Positions 8,986 to 18,242 of a DNA stretch of 64,000 bases are shown here, piece after piece. Under the pieces are notes generated by a model. It searched no databases. It saw only the letters and a program-made list of their open reading frames with translations, and was not told the DNA's origin. The position numbers and the translations under genes are program-made. Position 1 is the first letter of the stretch. Every line of letters starts with the position of its first letter. The DNA comes from CAYJLC01 sp044426345. Its GTDB lineage: Bacteria > Bacillota > Clostridia > Oscillospirales > Butyricicoccaceae. The stretch spans positions 1 through 64,000 of the forward strand of contig JAWXUP010000004.1 in NCBI GenBank assembly GCA_044426345.1, written 5' to 3'.

Positions 8986-10335
8986 ATGACTGAAAAACAA
9001 ATCTCACGAGTTCTTATTGCTGGAACAAATAGTGGTTGTGGTAAAACCACCGTAACTTGTGCTATTTTGTCAGCATTAGTTGCTCGAAAAATGAATGTAT
9101 CTTCGTTTAAATGTGGACCAGATTACATCGATCCTATGTTTCACGGAAAAATCATCGGTGTTCCCTCTTCAAATTTAGATGCTTTCTTTTTTGATAATAA
9201 TACTCTAAAATATTTGCTTGCACAAAATAGTAAGGATATTTCAGTAATCGAAGGTGTTATGGGCTTTTATGACGGAATGAGTATAAATTCCACCAAAAGT
9301 TCTAGTTATGATATTGCTAAAATTACAAATACACCTGTAATTTTAACTGTAAATTGTAGAGGTTTAGCCTATTCTATATTGCCTATGATAGAAGGTTTTG
9401 CAAAGCACAAAAAAGACTATAATTTCGCTGGAGTAATATTGAATAATATAACAAAATCTACTTACCAATCTGTAAAACCTCTTATAGAAAACGCAGGAAT
9501 TAAAGTTTTGGGATATCTGCCGAAACTACCTGAAAATTTGGTAATCGAAAGTCGACATTTAGGTTTGGTTACAGCAAATGAAATTCAAAACATTAAGGAA
9601 AAATTAGTTGAGCTTGGTGAGTTCGCAGAACAAACAATTGACATTGATAAAATTATTGAATGTGCCAATTCTGCAAAAAATATAAGCTACTCTCCTATTT
9701 CATACGCAAAAACTGATGATAACTTAACCATTGCTGTAGCTTATGACAATGCTTTTTGCTTTTATTATAAAGATAATTTAAAACTTTTCGAGAAATTAGG
9801 TGTTAAAATAGCATATTTTAGTCCTATTAATGACAAAAAACTACCAGATTGCGATGGTTTATACCTCGGAGGTGGATATCCAGAGTTATATTTGCAAAAA
9901 TTATCAGATAATCAAACTATGCTAAAAAGTATATACGAATTTCTACAAAAAGGTATGCCTTGCATAGCTGAATGTGGTGGTTTTATGTACTTAAACAACG
10001 AAATTGACGGACATAAAATGGTCGGTTTTTTAGATGGTTTATGCGAAAATACTAAAAAATTATCTAGATTTGGTTATGCTACTTTCAATGCTAATTGCGA
10101 CAATCTTTTGTGCAAAATCAGAGAAAATTTTAAAGGTCATGAATTTCATTATTATGATTGCACGCAAAATGGATCGGACTTTTTAGCTACAAAAGAAAAT
10201 GGAAAACAATGGAATGCTGCAATTGCAAACGAAAATTTATATGCAGGATTTCCTCATATAAATTTTTACTCTAATATAAAAATCGCAGAGAATTTTATCA
10301 AAAAATGTCAGGAGAAAAAAGATGGAAAATATTAA
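8986..10335 (+). CDS. cbiA: Cobyrinic acid a,c-diamide synthase
   Basis: This glutamine-dependent enzyme amidates the a and c side chains of cobyrinic acid (cobalt form in the anaerobic route). About 449 residues. The P-loop is AGTNSGCGKTTVTCA near 12-26, FKCGPDYIDPMFH near 44 and EGVMGFYDGM near 90 are family signatures, and IAECGGFMYLNNEI near 326 holds the amidotransferase cysteine. I prefer ATG 8986 to ATG 8971, since GGAG at 8973-8976 sits 9 bases before it. cbiP stops at 8981, 4 bases upstream. Its 3' end overlaps cbiC by 14 bases. Confidence 0.95.
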   Translation: MTEKQISRVLIAGTNSGCGKTTVTCAILSALVARKMNVSSFKCGPDYIDPMFHGKIIGVPSSNLDAFFFDNNTLKYLLAQNSKDISVIEGVMGFYDGMSINSTKSSSYDIAKITNTPVILTVNCRGLAYSILPMIEGFAKHKKDYNFAGVILNNITKSTYQSVKPLIENAGIKVLGYLPKLPENLVIESRHLGLVTANEIQNIKEKLVELGEFAEQTIDIDKIIECANSAKNISYSPISYAKTDDNLTIAVAYDNAFCFYYKDNLKLFEKLGVKIAYFSPINDKKLPDCDGLYLGGGYPELYLQKLSDNQTMLKSIYEFLQKGMPCIAECGGFMYLNNEIDGHKMVGFLDGLCENTKKLSRFGYATFNANCDNLLCKIRENFKGHEFHYYDCTQNGSDFLATKENGKQWNAAIANENLYAGFPHINFYSNIKIAENFIKKCQEKKDGKY

Positions 10336-10942
10336 ACCAATGGATATTGAAAATAGCAGTTTTGATATTATAACAGAAGAGCTGGGCGACACTTTTATTC
10401 CTGAAGAGCATAAATTAGTGGTAAAAAGAGTTATACATACTACTGCTGACTTCGATTATGCAAAAAATCTGTGCTTTTCTGAAAATGTTTGCAAAATTGC
10501 AATCGAACACTTAAAAAATGGTGTAGATATTGTAACTGACACTAGTATGGTTAAAGCAGGAATTAATAAAAATATCCTTAAAAAACTTGGTGGTGAGGTG
10601 CACTGTTTCGTTGCTGATGAAGATGTTGCTAAAGAGGCTTTAGCACGTGGCGTAACTCGTTCTACAATCGCTGTAGAAAAAGCCTCAAAACTTGAAAAAC
10701 CAATTTTTTACGTAGTTGGCAATGCGCCAACAGCATTAATTCGTCTAGATTCAATGATAAAAGAAGGCCAAATCAAACCTAGCCTTATAATAGGTGTACC
10801 TGTCGGTTTTGTTAATGTTGTGGAGTCAAAAGAGTTAATTATGCAGTCTGGAGTTCCATTTATTGTCGCAAAAGGACGAAAAGGTGGTAGTAATGTTGCT
10901 GCAGCAATAATAAATGCACTAATGTATCAAATTCAAAGGTAA
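10322..10942 (+). CDS. cbiC: Cobalt-precorrin-8 methylmutase
   Basis: It moves the methyl group from C11 to C12 to give cobyrinic acid. The protein has 206 residues, normal for CobH/CbiC. It begins MENIKPMDIENSSFDIIT, and the family core VVKRVIHTTADFDYAKNL near 37-54 carries the proposed catalytic histidine. DTSMVKAGINK near 75 and GVPVGFVNVVESKE near 158 are further signatures. It has 14 bases of overlap with cbiA and one base with cbiD. Confidence 0.96.
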   Translation: MENIKPMDIENSSFDIITEELGDTFIPEEHKLVVKRVIHTTADFDYAKNLCFSENVCKIAIEHLKNGVDIVTDTSMVKAGINKNILKKLGGEVHCFVADEDVAKEALARGVTRSTIAVEKASKLEKPIFYVVGNAPTALIRLDSMIKEGQIKPSLIIGVPVGFVNVVESKELIMQSGVPFIVAKGRKGGSNVAAAIINALMYQIQR

Positions 10943-12078
10943 TGCTTATGTTTGAAAAATATGTTACAAAAAATGGAAAAACCTTGCGTTTCGGCTATAC
11001 CACAGGCAGTTGCGCAACTGCAGCAAGCAAAGCTTGTGCTATAATGTTGCTGACTCAAAAAGAAATAAAAACTGTAAGTATCACCACACCAAATGGTGTA
11101 GATTTAGAGCTTGAAATATATGATGCGCAAATTAGTAAACATAGTGTAACTTGTGCTGTAAAAAAAGATGCTGGAGACGACCCTGATGTTACAAACGGTA
11201 TGTTAATTTACGCTAGTATAACTGAAGTTGAATCTGAAAAAATTATAATAGACGGTGGCAAAGGAATAGGGAGAGTTACAAAAGACGGATTGGATCAACC
11301 AATCGGCTGTGCTGCGATAAATTCCGTACCACGAAAAACTATCAAACAAGCTTTAGGTGAAATTTGTAGCGATTATAATTATAAAAAAGGCTTTTCCGTA
11401 GTAATTTTCGCCCCAGAAGGTGAAGAAATTGCAAAAAAAACATATAATTCGCGTTTGGGAATTCTTGGAGGGATTTCAATTTTAGGAACTACAGGAATCG
11501 TAGAGCCAATGAGTGAAGATGCTATAATTGATACAATTCACGCTCAAATCAATGTTCAATATGCTCAAGGAAGTCGATATTTATTGCTAACTCCAGGAAA
11601 TTATGGTTACGATTTCATCAAAGAAAAATGCACAATTGATGAAGAAATAGCTATAAAATGTAGTAACTACATCGGAAATGCCATTGATTATGCTTATGAA
11701 AAAGGCTTTAAAGGCATTTTAATTATAGGACATGCAGGAAAAATCGTAAAACTTGCTTGTGGTTTATTCAACACACACTCCAAATTTGGTGATTGTAGAG
11801 CAGAAATTTTTTCAACCTACTCTGCTCTTTTTGGTGCCAGTTCTGATACTATTGCTAAAATATTAGACTGTGCAACTGTTGACCAAATGATTTTAGAGAC
11901 AAAAAAAGCTGGTTTGGACTGCATAGTCTTACCAAAAATCCTTGAACGCATATCTTTTCATCTCAATGCTAGAGTTTTTAATGAAATTGAAATTGGAGCA
12001 ATAACTTTCACTGATAAATTTGGCATTTTAGGACAAACAAAAAATGCAGATGCGTTACTAGAAAAAATATCAATTTAA
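10942..12078 (+). CDS. cbiD: Cobalt-precorrin-5B C1-methyltransferase
   Basis: It adds the C1 methyl group in the anaerobic pathway, a role done by the unrelated CobF in aerobes, so it marks this as the oxygen-independent route. The 378-residue protein has RFGYTTGSCATAASKACAI near 17-35 and KKDAGDDPDVTNGM near 67, both hallmark CbiD stretches, and PGNYGYDFIKEK near 214. Start is ATG 10942 or ATG 10948; both follow AAAGG. The downstream gap to cbiG is 13 bases. Confidence 0.95.
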   Translation: MLMFEKYVTKNGKTLRFGYTTGSCATAASKACAIMLLTQKEIKTVSITTPNGVDLELEIYDAQISKHSVTCAVKKDAGDDPDVTNGMLIYASITEVESEKIIIDGGKGIGRVTKDGLDQPIGCAAINSVPRKTIKQALGEICSDYNYKKGFSVVIFAPEGEEIAKKTYNSRLGILGGISILGTTGIVEPMSEDAIIDTIHAQINVQYAQGSRYLLLTPGNYGYDFIKEKCTIDEEIAIKCSNYIGNAIDYAYEKGFKGILIIGHAGKIVKLACGLFNTHSKFGDCRAEIFSTYSALFGASSDTIAKILDCATVDQMILETKKAGLDCIVLPKILERISFHLNARVFNEIEIGAITFTDKFGILGQTKNADALLEKISI

Positions 12079-12091
12079 TCGGAGTAAATTA

Positions 12092-13117
12092 ATGAATGTA
12101 AACATATTTTCATATTCGAATCAGGGTTGCGAATTAGCTATTAAAATCTCAAAAATATTTGAAAATTCACGTTGTTTTGCAATTGAAAAGTTCGCTAAAA
12201 AATATAATTTAATATGTGTAAGTTCTACTACTTCAAAAGCTCGAGAAGTTTTTCCAAACTCGGATTTGTTGATTTTCATAGGAGCTTGTGGTATTGCTGT
12301 TAGAGCAATTGCACCAGTTATACAAAGCAAAACTACCGACCCTGCATGCCTCGTTATTGATGATGGTGGAAATTTTGTAATTCCAATTTTATCTGGACAT
12401 ATTGGTGGTGCTAACGATTTTTGTCGCTTAATTTCGCATAAAATCGGTGCTAGCTCTATAATTACGACTGCTACAGATGTAAATAATCGTTTTTCTGTTG
12501 ACTCTTTCGCGAAAAAGCAAAATCTAAAAATTTCAGATATGCATACTGCTATGGAATTTTCAGCTGAAATCTTAACTTGTGATTTGCCTATTTTAGTTGA
12601 TGAAAATGTAAAAATAAAGACAAACCTCTCAAACGGGATTTTCCACTCAAAAACTGGTGATTTTGGTCTGTACATTGGGAATAAAACTGTAACTCCCTAT
12701 AAAAAAACTCTGCAATTGATTCCTTCAAATCTCACCGTTGGCATTGGTTGTCGAAAAAATATTTCAATGGAGAACATCGAAAAATTATTTTTAAAGGTTT
12801 TTAATGATAATAATTTACAAATTCGATCTGTAAACTCTATTAATTCGATTGATATCAAATCAAATGAGTATGGATTGTTAGAATTTTGCAAAAAATATGA
12901 CTTCCCTATTAATTTTTATACTTCAAGCGAACTTTTAGCTTTAAACGGAAATTTCACTAGCTCAAATTTCGTAAAATCCGTCACTGGAGTTGATAACGTT
13001 TGCGAGCGTTCGGCAATAAAAGCTAGCAATAATGGTAAAATTTTAATATATAAAACCAGTCTAGATGGTGTTACAATAGCTGTTGCAAGCGAAGAAAAGG
13101 AGATTTATTTTGAATAA
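12092..13117 (+). CDS. cbiG: Cobalt-precorrin-5A hydrolase
   Basis: It opens the delta-lactone of cobalt-precorrin-5A and releases acetaldehyde, another step restricted to the anaerobic route. The 341-residue protein has the central CbiG core IFIGACGIAVRAIAPVI near 62-78 and PILSGHIGGANDFC near 97. The C-terminal domain begins near 210 with LTVGIGCRKNISMENI. GGAG precedes the ATG. The last bases also encode the ribosome site and TTG start of the next gene. Confidence 0.94.
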   Translation: MNVNIFSYSNQGCELAIKISKIFENSRCFAIEKFAKKYNLICVSSTTSKAREVFPNSDLLIFIGACGIAVRAIAPVIQSKTTDPACLVIDDGGNFVIPILSGHIGGANDFCRLISHKIGASSIITTATDVNNRFSVDSFAKKQNLKISDMHTAMEFSAEILTCDLPILVDENVKIKTNLSNGIFHSKTGDFGLYIGNKTVTPYKKTLQLIPSNLTVGIGCRKNISMENIEKLFLKVFNDNNLQIRSVNSINSIDIKSNEYGLLEFCKKYDFPINFYTSSELLALNGNFTSSNFVKSVTGVDNVCERSAIKASNNGKILIYKTSLDGVTIAVASEEKEIYFE

Positions 13118-15056
13118 AATTTGTGTATTTGCTGGAACTCAAGAAGGTCGCGACTTAATCGAATTTTTATCTGATTTTGATTTTAATATTTCTGTTTGTG
13201 TAGCAACAGAGTACGGCGAAAGTTTAATTGACACCGAAAAAGTAATAGTTTATGCTGGTCGAAAAGATTATGCCGATATAGTTGCTTTCTTAATGCAGGA
13301 AAATTTCGATTTAATAATTGATGCAACGCACCCTTACGCCGAAATAGTCACCGAAAACCTCTATAAAGCGTGTGCTGATTGCAAAACTGAGTATATGCGA
13401 ATAAATCGTGAATCTATTGATTCTATAAATTGCACTGAATTTGATAATATCGAACAAGCTGTATGTTATTTACAAAACACAACTGGAAATATCTTGTCTA
13501 CAATAGGTTCTAAAGAGCTTGAAAAATTCAAAAATTGTAATTTTTTAGAACGTTTTTATGCACGTGTTCTACCTTTGGATACTTCGTTAGAGCTTTGCAA
13601 AAAATCGAATATTTTACCTTCGCACATCATCGCTATGCAAGGTCCATTTACTTACGAACTGAACAAAGCTATGATAAATGCACTGGATATAAAAGTAATT
13701 TTAAGTAAAGATACAGGAAAAAATGGTGGTTTTTGCGAAAAAATTCAAATAGCTAACGATATGGGTCTAGAGTTAGTCTTAATTAAAAAGCCACAACAAA
13801 AGGTAGGATATTCGTTTAATCAAGCAAAAACTTTGTTAAGCAAGCGATTCAATCTTGCTAAAAAACAAGAAGTTTTTTTGGTAGCTTGTGGAGTGGGTTC
13901 TAAAAATTTACTGACACCTCAAGCTTTAGACGCAATAAAAAACAGTCAACTAATTATCGGTGCAAAGCGTTTAACTGACGAAATGATTTTAAATGACAAG
14001 CTAGTAATTAATGAGATTTATAGTTATAAAATAGCTAATATTATTGAAACTAATAAAGAATGTTCAAAAATTTCTGTAGTTTTTACTGGTGATATTGGTT
14101 TTTATAGCGGTGCAACAAAATTGTACGATAAGCTACATAATGTAACGGTATCACCTATTTGTGGTGTAAGTTCACCGATTTATCTATGCTCAAAACTTAG
14201 ACTACCCTGGCAAAATGTTAAACTTGCAAGTCTACATGGACGACGAAATAATATAATTTCTACAATCCGAGATAACGAGTATACTTTTGTTCTTTTAGGT
14301 GGAGAACATAATGTAAATTATCTGTGCGAACTACTTTGCAAGTACGATATGGGTGATATTGAGTTATCAATCGGAGAAAACTTATCTTATAGTAACGAGA
14401 CTATTACTTGTAACACTGCAGAAAATCTTTTAAATTCCACGTTTGATTCATTATCTTGTGCGCTGATTTATAACGAAAATCCTCGTAAAACATTACATTT
14501 TGGTATTAACGATGAGGAATTTTCACGCTTAGAAAAAGTGCCGATGACAAAGTCCGAAGTGCGCGCTGTATCACTTGCTAAGTTAGGATTATTCCACGAT
14601 TCTATCTCTTATGACATCGGTGCTGGCACTGGTTCAGTGAGTGTTGAAATAGCATTAAATTCACCTAATGGCACTGTTTATTCTATTGAAAAAAATCCCA
14701 CTGCAATTTGCGCAGTTGAAAAAAACAAAGCAAAATTCAAGGCTGATAATATCGAAATAGTCCAAGGGTTAGCACCTGACTGCATTGATGATTTACCTGT
14801 ACCAACTCATGTTTTTATTGGTGGTTCTTCAGGTAATTTACAGTCTGTAATAGATGCAATATTAGTCAAAAATGCTTATGCAAAATTTGTTCTGAATACT
14901 GTCACTTTAGAGACTTTAAGCGAAGCTATCGACATAGTAAAATCGTTTAAATACAGTGAAATTGTTGAAATTTCATCTTCTAGAGCAAAAAATCTTGGTA
15001 AATATAACTTAATGATGGCAAATAATTCGATTTTTGTTATAACTTTTCATAATTAG
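13110..15056 (+). CDS. cbiJET: CbiJ-CbiE-CbiT triple fusion: precorrin-6A reductase and precorrin-6B/7 methylase-decarboxylase
   Basis: Three corrin enzymes lie on one chain of 648 residues. Residues 1-245 are CbiJ/CobK (NKICVFAGTQEGRDLIEFL, LIIDATHPYAEIVTENL), which reduces the macrocycle. Residues about 250-445 are CbiE (FLVACGVGSKNLLTPQAL, VFTGDIGFYSGATKLY), which methylates C5. Residues about 460-648 are CbiT (PMTKSEVRAVSLAKLGL, YDIGAGTGSVSVEIAL), which methylates C15 and decarboxylates the C12 acetate. CbiE-CbiT fusion is CobL-like; the added CbiJ part is less usual. The start is TTG 13110, with AAGGAG at 13097-13102. A possible upstream TTG at 13083 would run through the ribosome site. 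Confidence 0.92.
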   Translation: MNKICVFAGTQEGRDLIEFLSDFDFNISVCVATEYGESLIDTEKVIVYAGRKDYADIVAFLMQENFDLIIDATHPYAEIVTENLYKACADCKTEYMRINRESIDSINCTEFDNIEQAVCYLQNTTGNILSTIGSKELEKFKNCNFLERFYARVLPLDTSLELCKKSNILPSHIIAMQGPFTYELNKAMINALDIKVILSKDTGKNGGFCEKIQIANDMGLELVLIKKPQQKVGYSFNQAKTLLSKRFNLAKKQEVFLVACGVGSKNLLTPQALDAIKNSQLIIGAKRLTDEMILNDKLVINEIYSYKIANIIETNKECSKISVVFTGDIGFYSGATKLYDKLHNVTVSPICGVSSPIYLCSKLRLPWQNVKLASLHGRRNNIISTIRDNEYTFVLLGGEHNVNYLCELLCKYDMGDIELSIGENLSYSNETITCNTAENLLNSTFDSLSCALIYNENPRKTLHFGINDEEFSRLEKVPMTKSEVRAVSLAKLGLFHDSISYDIGAGTGSVSVEIALNSPNGTVYSIEKNPTAICAVEKNKAKFKADNIEIVQGLAPDCIDDLPVPTHVFIGGSSGNLQSVIDAILVKNAYAKFVLNTVTLETLSEAIDIVKSFKYSEIVEISSSRAKNLGKYNLMMANNSIFVITFHN

Positions 15057-15065
15057 GAGGCTTTT

Positions 15066-15572
15066 ATGATTCATATATATTGTGGCGATGGAAAAGGTAA
15101 AACAACTGCCGCTACCGGTCTTGCTGTTCGTGCAATCGGAAGTGGTAGGAATGTTTTATTCGTTCAATTTTTCAAAAACGGTAGTAGTTCCGAGATAAAA
15201 ATGCTGAAAACTTTTAAAAATTTAACATATATGAAGACTGAACATTCTTTTGGCAGATTTGCTAATATGTCTGATGAGGAAAAAAGTATTGCTTTTGAGC
15301 ATTTCAATAATCTCGTAATTGACGCAATTAATTGTTCGGTTGACTACAATATGGTCGTTTTTGATGAAATAATTTCCACTTATAATCTTAATTTTTTAGA
15401 TAAAGAGCATTTTTTGAACTTTTGTATACAAAATCAAGATAAAGAAATTGTTTTAACTGGTAGAAATCCAAGCGAAGAATTGTTGAAGATTGCAGATTAT
15501 GTTTCAGAAATAAAAAAAATAAAACATCCATTCGACAACGGTACGAAAGCAAGATACGGAATTGAATTTTAG
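15066..15572 (+). CDS. cobO: Cob(I)yrinic acid a,c-diamide adenosyltransferase
   Basis: It transfers the 5'-deoxyadenosyl group from ATP to reduced corrinoid. The protein has 168 residues. MIHIYCGDGKGKTTAATGLA is the P-loop of the BtuR/CobO family. LFVQFFKNG near 31 and VVFDEIISTYNLNFL near 97 (Walker-B-like) confirm it, and EIVLTGRNPSEELLKIADYV near 128 is the family's closing motif. AGGAGG precedes the ATG. The coding sequence contains the palindrome TTGTATACAA at 15422-15431, which I regard as incidental. Confidence 0.95.
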   Translation: MIHIYCGDGKGKTTAATGLAVRAIGSGRNVLFVQFFKNGSSSEIKMLKTFKNLTYMKTEHSFGRFANMSDEEKSIAFEHFNNLVIDAINCSVDYNMVVFDEIISTYNLNFLDKEHFLNFCIQNQDKEIVLTGRNPSEELLKIADYVSEIKKIKHPFDNGTKARYGIEF

Positions 15573-15590
15573 AAAGATTAGAGGTTTTTA

Positions 15591-16634
15591 ATGGACTTTA
15601 AAATTAGCGAGCTTGATGAAAATGCTATGAAACTTACCAAAACTCACATAAATAACCTCGCAATCCCCCTAGGAAGTCTAGGAAAACTAGATGATATTCT
15701 TATAAAATGTGCTGGGATTTTTGAAACTGATGACTTTGATTTTAACAAGAAATGCACTGTAGTTATGTGTGCTGATAATGGCGTTGTAGCACAAAATATA
15801 AGTCAAACAGGTCAGAAAATCACAAAAATTGTTGCAGAAAATATGACTAGTGACAAAGCTACAATTTCAATTTTAAGCAAAAATTCTAATGCTGATCTTT
15901 TTGTAATTGACATCGGAATGGCTACTGACAGTGAAAATGAGCAAATCATAAATCGAAAAATAATGTACGGAACTAATGATTTTTCAAAAACTACTGCCAT
16001 GACTCGTGAGCAAGTTATTTCAGCTATAGAAGTTGGTATAGAAATGGTTAAAACACTCAAAAATCAACACTATAGTTTGATTGCAACGGGAGAAATGGGA
16101 ATTGGAAATACCACAACAAGTAGTGCAATAATTGCAACTTTACTAGGAAAAACCGCTCAAGAAGTGACCGGACGTGGAGCTGGTCTAAGTACAGATGGAT
16201 TAGTTCGAAAAATCCATTTAATTGACAATGCACTAGCATTTCATAAGCCTACTAATGCCGATATGATCGATGTTTTATCAAAAATTGGTGGTCTTGATAT
16301 CGCAGGGCTAGTCGGCATTTTTTTAGGTGGCGCAATTTATCGAGTACCTATTTTAATAGATGGTTTTATTTCTTCAACAGCAGCTCTCATTGCAACTAAA
16401 ATCGATTTAAAATCACGCGATTTTATGTTTGCTACTCACATTTCAGCCGAACCAGCAGGAAAAATGGTCCTTGATGCACTAGATTTGATGCCTTTTTTAC
16501 ATTTAGATATGCGTTTAGGCGAAGGAACTGGAGCTGTTATGGCATTCGGTATATTTGATCTAGCTAATAAAATTTATCGTAAAATGAGTAACTTTGAAGA
16601 TATAAATATTGAAAAATACGTGCCACTTTCATAG
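15591..16634 (+). CDS. cobT: Nicotinate-nucleotide--dimethylbenzimidazole phosphoribosyltransferase
   Basis: It activates the lower-ligand base as its alpha-ribotide for nucleotide-loop assembly. The protein has 347 residues, the standard length. IPLGSLGKLDDILIKCAGI near 26, VVMCADNGVVAQNISQTGQ near 58 and ATGEMGIGNTTTSSAI near 165 are CobT signatures. The closing DMRLGEGTGAVMAFGI near 306 contains the catalytic glutamate. No base-synthesis genes (bza or bluB) are in the window, so the lower ligand made or imported is unknown. It follows cobO by 18 bases. Confidence 0.96.
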   Translation: MDFKISELDENAMKLTKTHINNLAIPLGSLGKLDDILIKCAGIFETDDFDFNKKCTVVMCADNGVVAQNISQTGQKITKIVAENMTSDKATISILSKNSNADLFVIDIGMATDSENEQIINRKIMYGTNDFSKTTAMTREQVISAIEVGIEMVKTLKNQHYSLIATGEMGIGNTTTSSAIIATLLGKTAQEVTGRGAGLSTDGLVRKIHLIDNALAFHKPTNADMIDVLSKIGGLDIAGLVGIFLGGAIYRVPILIDGFISSTAALIATKIDLKSRDFMFATHISAEPAGKMVLDALDLMPFLHLDMRLGEGTGAVMAFGIFDLANKIYRKMSNFEDINIEKYVPLS

Positions 16635-16642
16635 GAGTTTTT

Positions 16643-17176
16643 ATGTTTATTTTAATTTTAGGAGCATCTGCTAGTGGAAAATCAGAATTTGCCGAAAACC
16701 TATGCGTTAAGCTTGCAAATAATCAAAAGAAATTATATATCGCGACTATGGAACCTTTTGGTGATGATGCAACGTTTCGAATAAATCGTCATAAAAAACT
16801 ACGTGCAAATAAAGGTTTTAACACCGTGGAAATATATCGAAATCTTCAAAATTTTGACCAGAAAGAAAATGATACAATTTTATTGGAGTGTATGTCTACT
16901 CTACTCGCTAATGAGTTTTTTACCTCTGATAATTATAGGCAAAATATCTCTTTAGGCATTGAAAAAGTTTTAGAAAACTGTGAAAATTTAATTTTAATCA
17001 GCAATAATGTGTTTTCAGATGGCGAAAACTACGATAAACAAACTGTCGCTTATATGAAAGAACTTGCTAGATTTAATGTCGAGTTTTCAAAAAAAGCTGA
17101 TGTAGTAATTGAAGTCATCTGCTCTATACCCGTATATTTAAAAGGAAAAGAGGTTATTTATGGATTTGATTTGTAG
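16643..17176 (+). CDS. cobU: Adenosylcobinamide kinase / adenosylcobinamide-phosphate guanylyltransferase
   Basis: It phosphorylates adenosylcobinamide and then forms GDP-cobinamide. The 177-residue protein has FILILGASASGKSEFAENL (P-loop near 7-15), IATMEPFGDD near 35 and RINRHKKLRANKGF near 47, where the histidine is the expected GMP-attachment residue. VVIEVICSIPVYLKG at the C-terminus is the family ending. It overlaps cobS by 17 bases. A much smaller CobU-like gene lies two genes downstream. Confidence 0.94.
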   Translation: MFILILGASASGKSEFAENLCVKLANNQKKLYIATMEPFGDDATFRINRHKKLRANKGFNTVEIYRNLQNFDQKENDTILLECMSTLLANEFFTSDNYRQNISLGIEKVLENCENLILISNNVFSDGENYDKQTVAYMKELARFNVEFSKKADVVIEVICSIPVYLKGKEVIYGFDL

Positions 17177-17918
17177 TTTTGTCATATGCATCGCTATGTA
17201 TTCAATAATTCCGATGCCTAAAATCGAATGGACTGACAAAAAAATGCGTTTTTGCTTTTGCTTTTTCCCTATAATTGGCATTATAATTGGCGTAATTTCA
17301 TTTGTTATTTTCAATTTTCTATCAAGTTTTAGCATCAATTTTCTAGCTATTCTTCTGCTTTTAGTACCAATATTAATTTCTGGTGGTATTCACTTAGATG
17401 GTTTAATTGATAGCTGTGATGCTTTTTTTTCATTCGGCGACAAGCAAAAAAAACTAGATATTTTAAAAGACCCTAGAACAGGTGCATTTGGCGTTATTGG
17501 TGCAATTGTATATTTTATCTTACTCTTCGCAAGTTATAGTCAAATTTTAATTAATGCTAAATTCTTCACTTTATTGCCCTTTACCTTTATAAACAGTCGT
17601 ACTATTGGCTCAATATGTATGTTATGTGTAAAAAATGCAAGAAATAATGGTTTAGGTGCAACTTTTTCTAAAGCATCAAACAAAATCACCGTAGTTGTTC
17701 TATGTTTATGGTTACTTGCGTCATTTATTATAATGTTATCACTAAATACAGCATTATCACTTCTAATTATAGCTTTCATTGGTGTATTTTTATTATTTTA
17801 CATTCCGTATATTAAGCGTGAATTTGGAGGTATTACTGGCGATTTAACTGGCTTTATTATAGCTTTTTTAGAATTTTTGATACCATTCATCATTGCCATA
17901 GGAGGTGTAGTTTTATGA
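17160..17918 (+). CDS. cobS: Adenosylcobinamide-GDP ribazoletransferase (cobalamin synthase)
   Basis: It joins adenosylcobinamide-GDP and alpha-ribazole phosphate at the membrane. The protein has 252 residues and is strongly hydrophobic, with about six to seven membrane segments. The signature GGIHLDGLIDSCDAFFSFGD near 75-95 gives the metal-binding aspartates, and DPRTGAFGVIGAIVYF near 104 is also conserved. It overlaps the end of cobU and the start of the mini CobU-like gene (ATGA), so the three are translationally coupled. Confidence 0.95.
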   Translation: MDLICSFVICIAMYSIIPMPKIEWTDKKMRFCFCFFPIIGIIIGVISFVIFNFLSSFSINFLAILLLLVPILISGGIHLDGLIDSCDAFFSFGDKQKKLDILKDPRTGAFGVIGAIVYFILLFASYSQILINAKFFTLLPFTFINSRTIGSICMLCVKNARNNGLGATFSKASNKITVVVLCLWLLASFIIMLSLNTALSLLIIAFIGVFLLFYIPYIKREFGGITGDLTGFIIAFLEFLIPFIIAIGGVVL

Positions 17919-18232
17919 TATTCATTACAGGCGGTATGAGTCAAGGAAAAACGACTTTTGCACATAATTTTAATCTTGAAATTATAGATAATTTACATAT
18001 TATAATAAAAAATTGGTTAGACAATTCTGAAAACATTGAAGAAAATATCAAAAATTTACTAAAAAAAGATGATATTGTTATAATTTGTCAAGAAATCGGT
18101 TGTGGTATTGTTCCTATGGATAAAAACGAACGTGTCTGGCGTGAGGTTACAGGAAGAACAGCTTGTATAATAGCCAAAAAAGCCGAAAAGGTATTCAAGC
18201 TTGATTGTGGCATTGCAATTCAGATTAAATAA
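17915..18232 (+). CDS. Small CobU-like P-loop protein of the cobalamin operon
   Basis: This 105-residue protein resembles a shrunken CobU. The N-terminus MIFITGGMSQGKTTFAHNF keeps a P-loop. The C-terminal half CQEIGCGIVPMDKNERVWRE matches the CobU motif around its conserved glutamate and the GIVP loop, and it ends in a short beta segment (CGIAIQIK) like CobU. The middle is missing, including the RxxRHxxLR segment with the guanylylated histidine, so guanylyltransferase activity is not expected. It lies between cobS and cbiB. Its role is unknown: it might be a kinase-only paralogue, a regulator or a partner of CobS/CbiB. It is intact and translationally coupled, so it is probably functional. 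Confidence 0.7.
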   Translation: MIFITGGMSQGKTTFAHNFNLEIIDNLHIIIKNWLDNSENIEENIKNLLKKDDIVIICQEIGCGIVPMDKNERVWREVTGRTACIIAKKAEKVFKLDCGIAIQIK

Positions 18233-18242
18233 GGAGATATTG

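Noticed and set aside
13083..13109. Nine-codon upstream extension of the CbiJ-CbiE-CbiT frame from TTG 13083
   Set aside because: It would place the AAGGAG ribosome site inside the gene; TTG 13110 is positioned correctly behind it.
15420..15433. Palindrome TTTTGTATACAAAA, a perfect match to the GntR operator core
   Set aside because: It lies in the middle of the cobO coding region, encodes conserved-looking residues (FCIQNQ) and is far from any promoter, so it is most likely chance.
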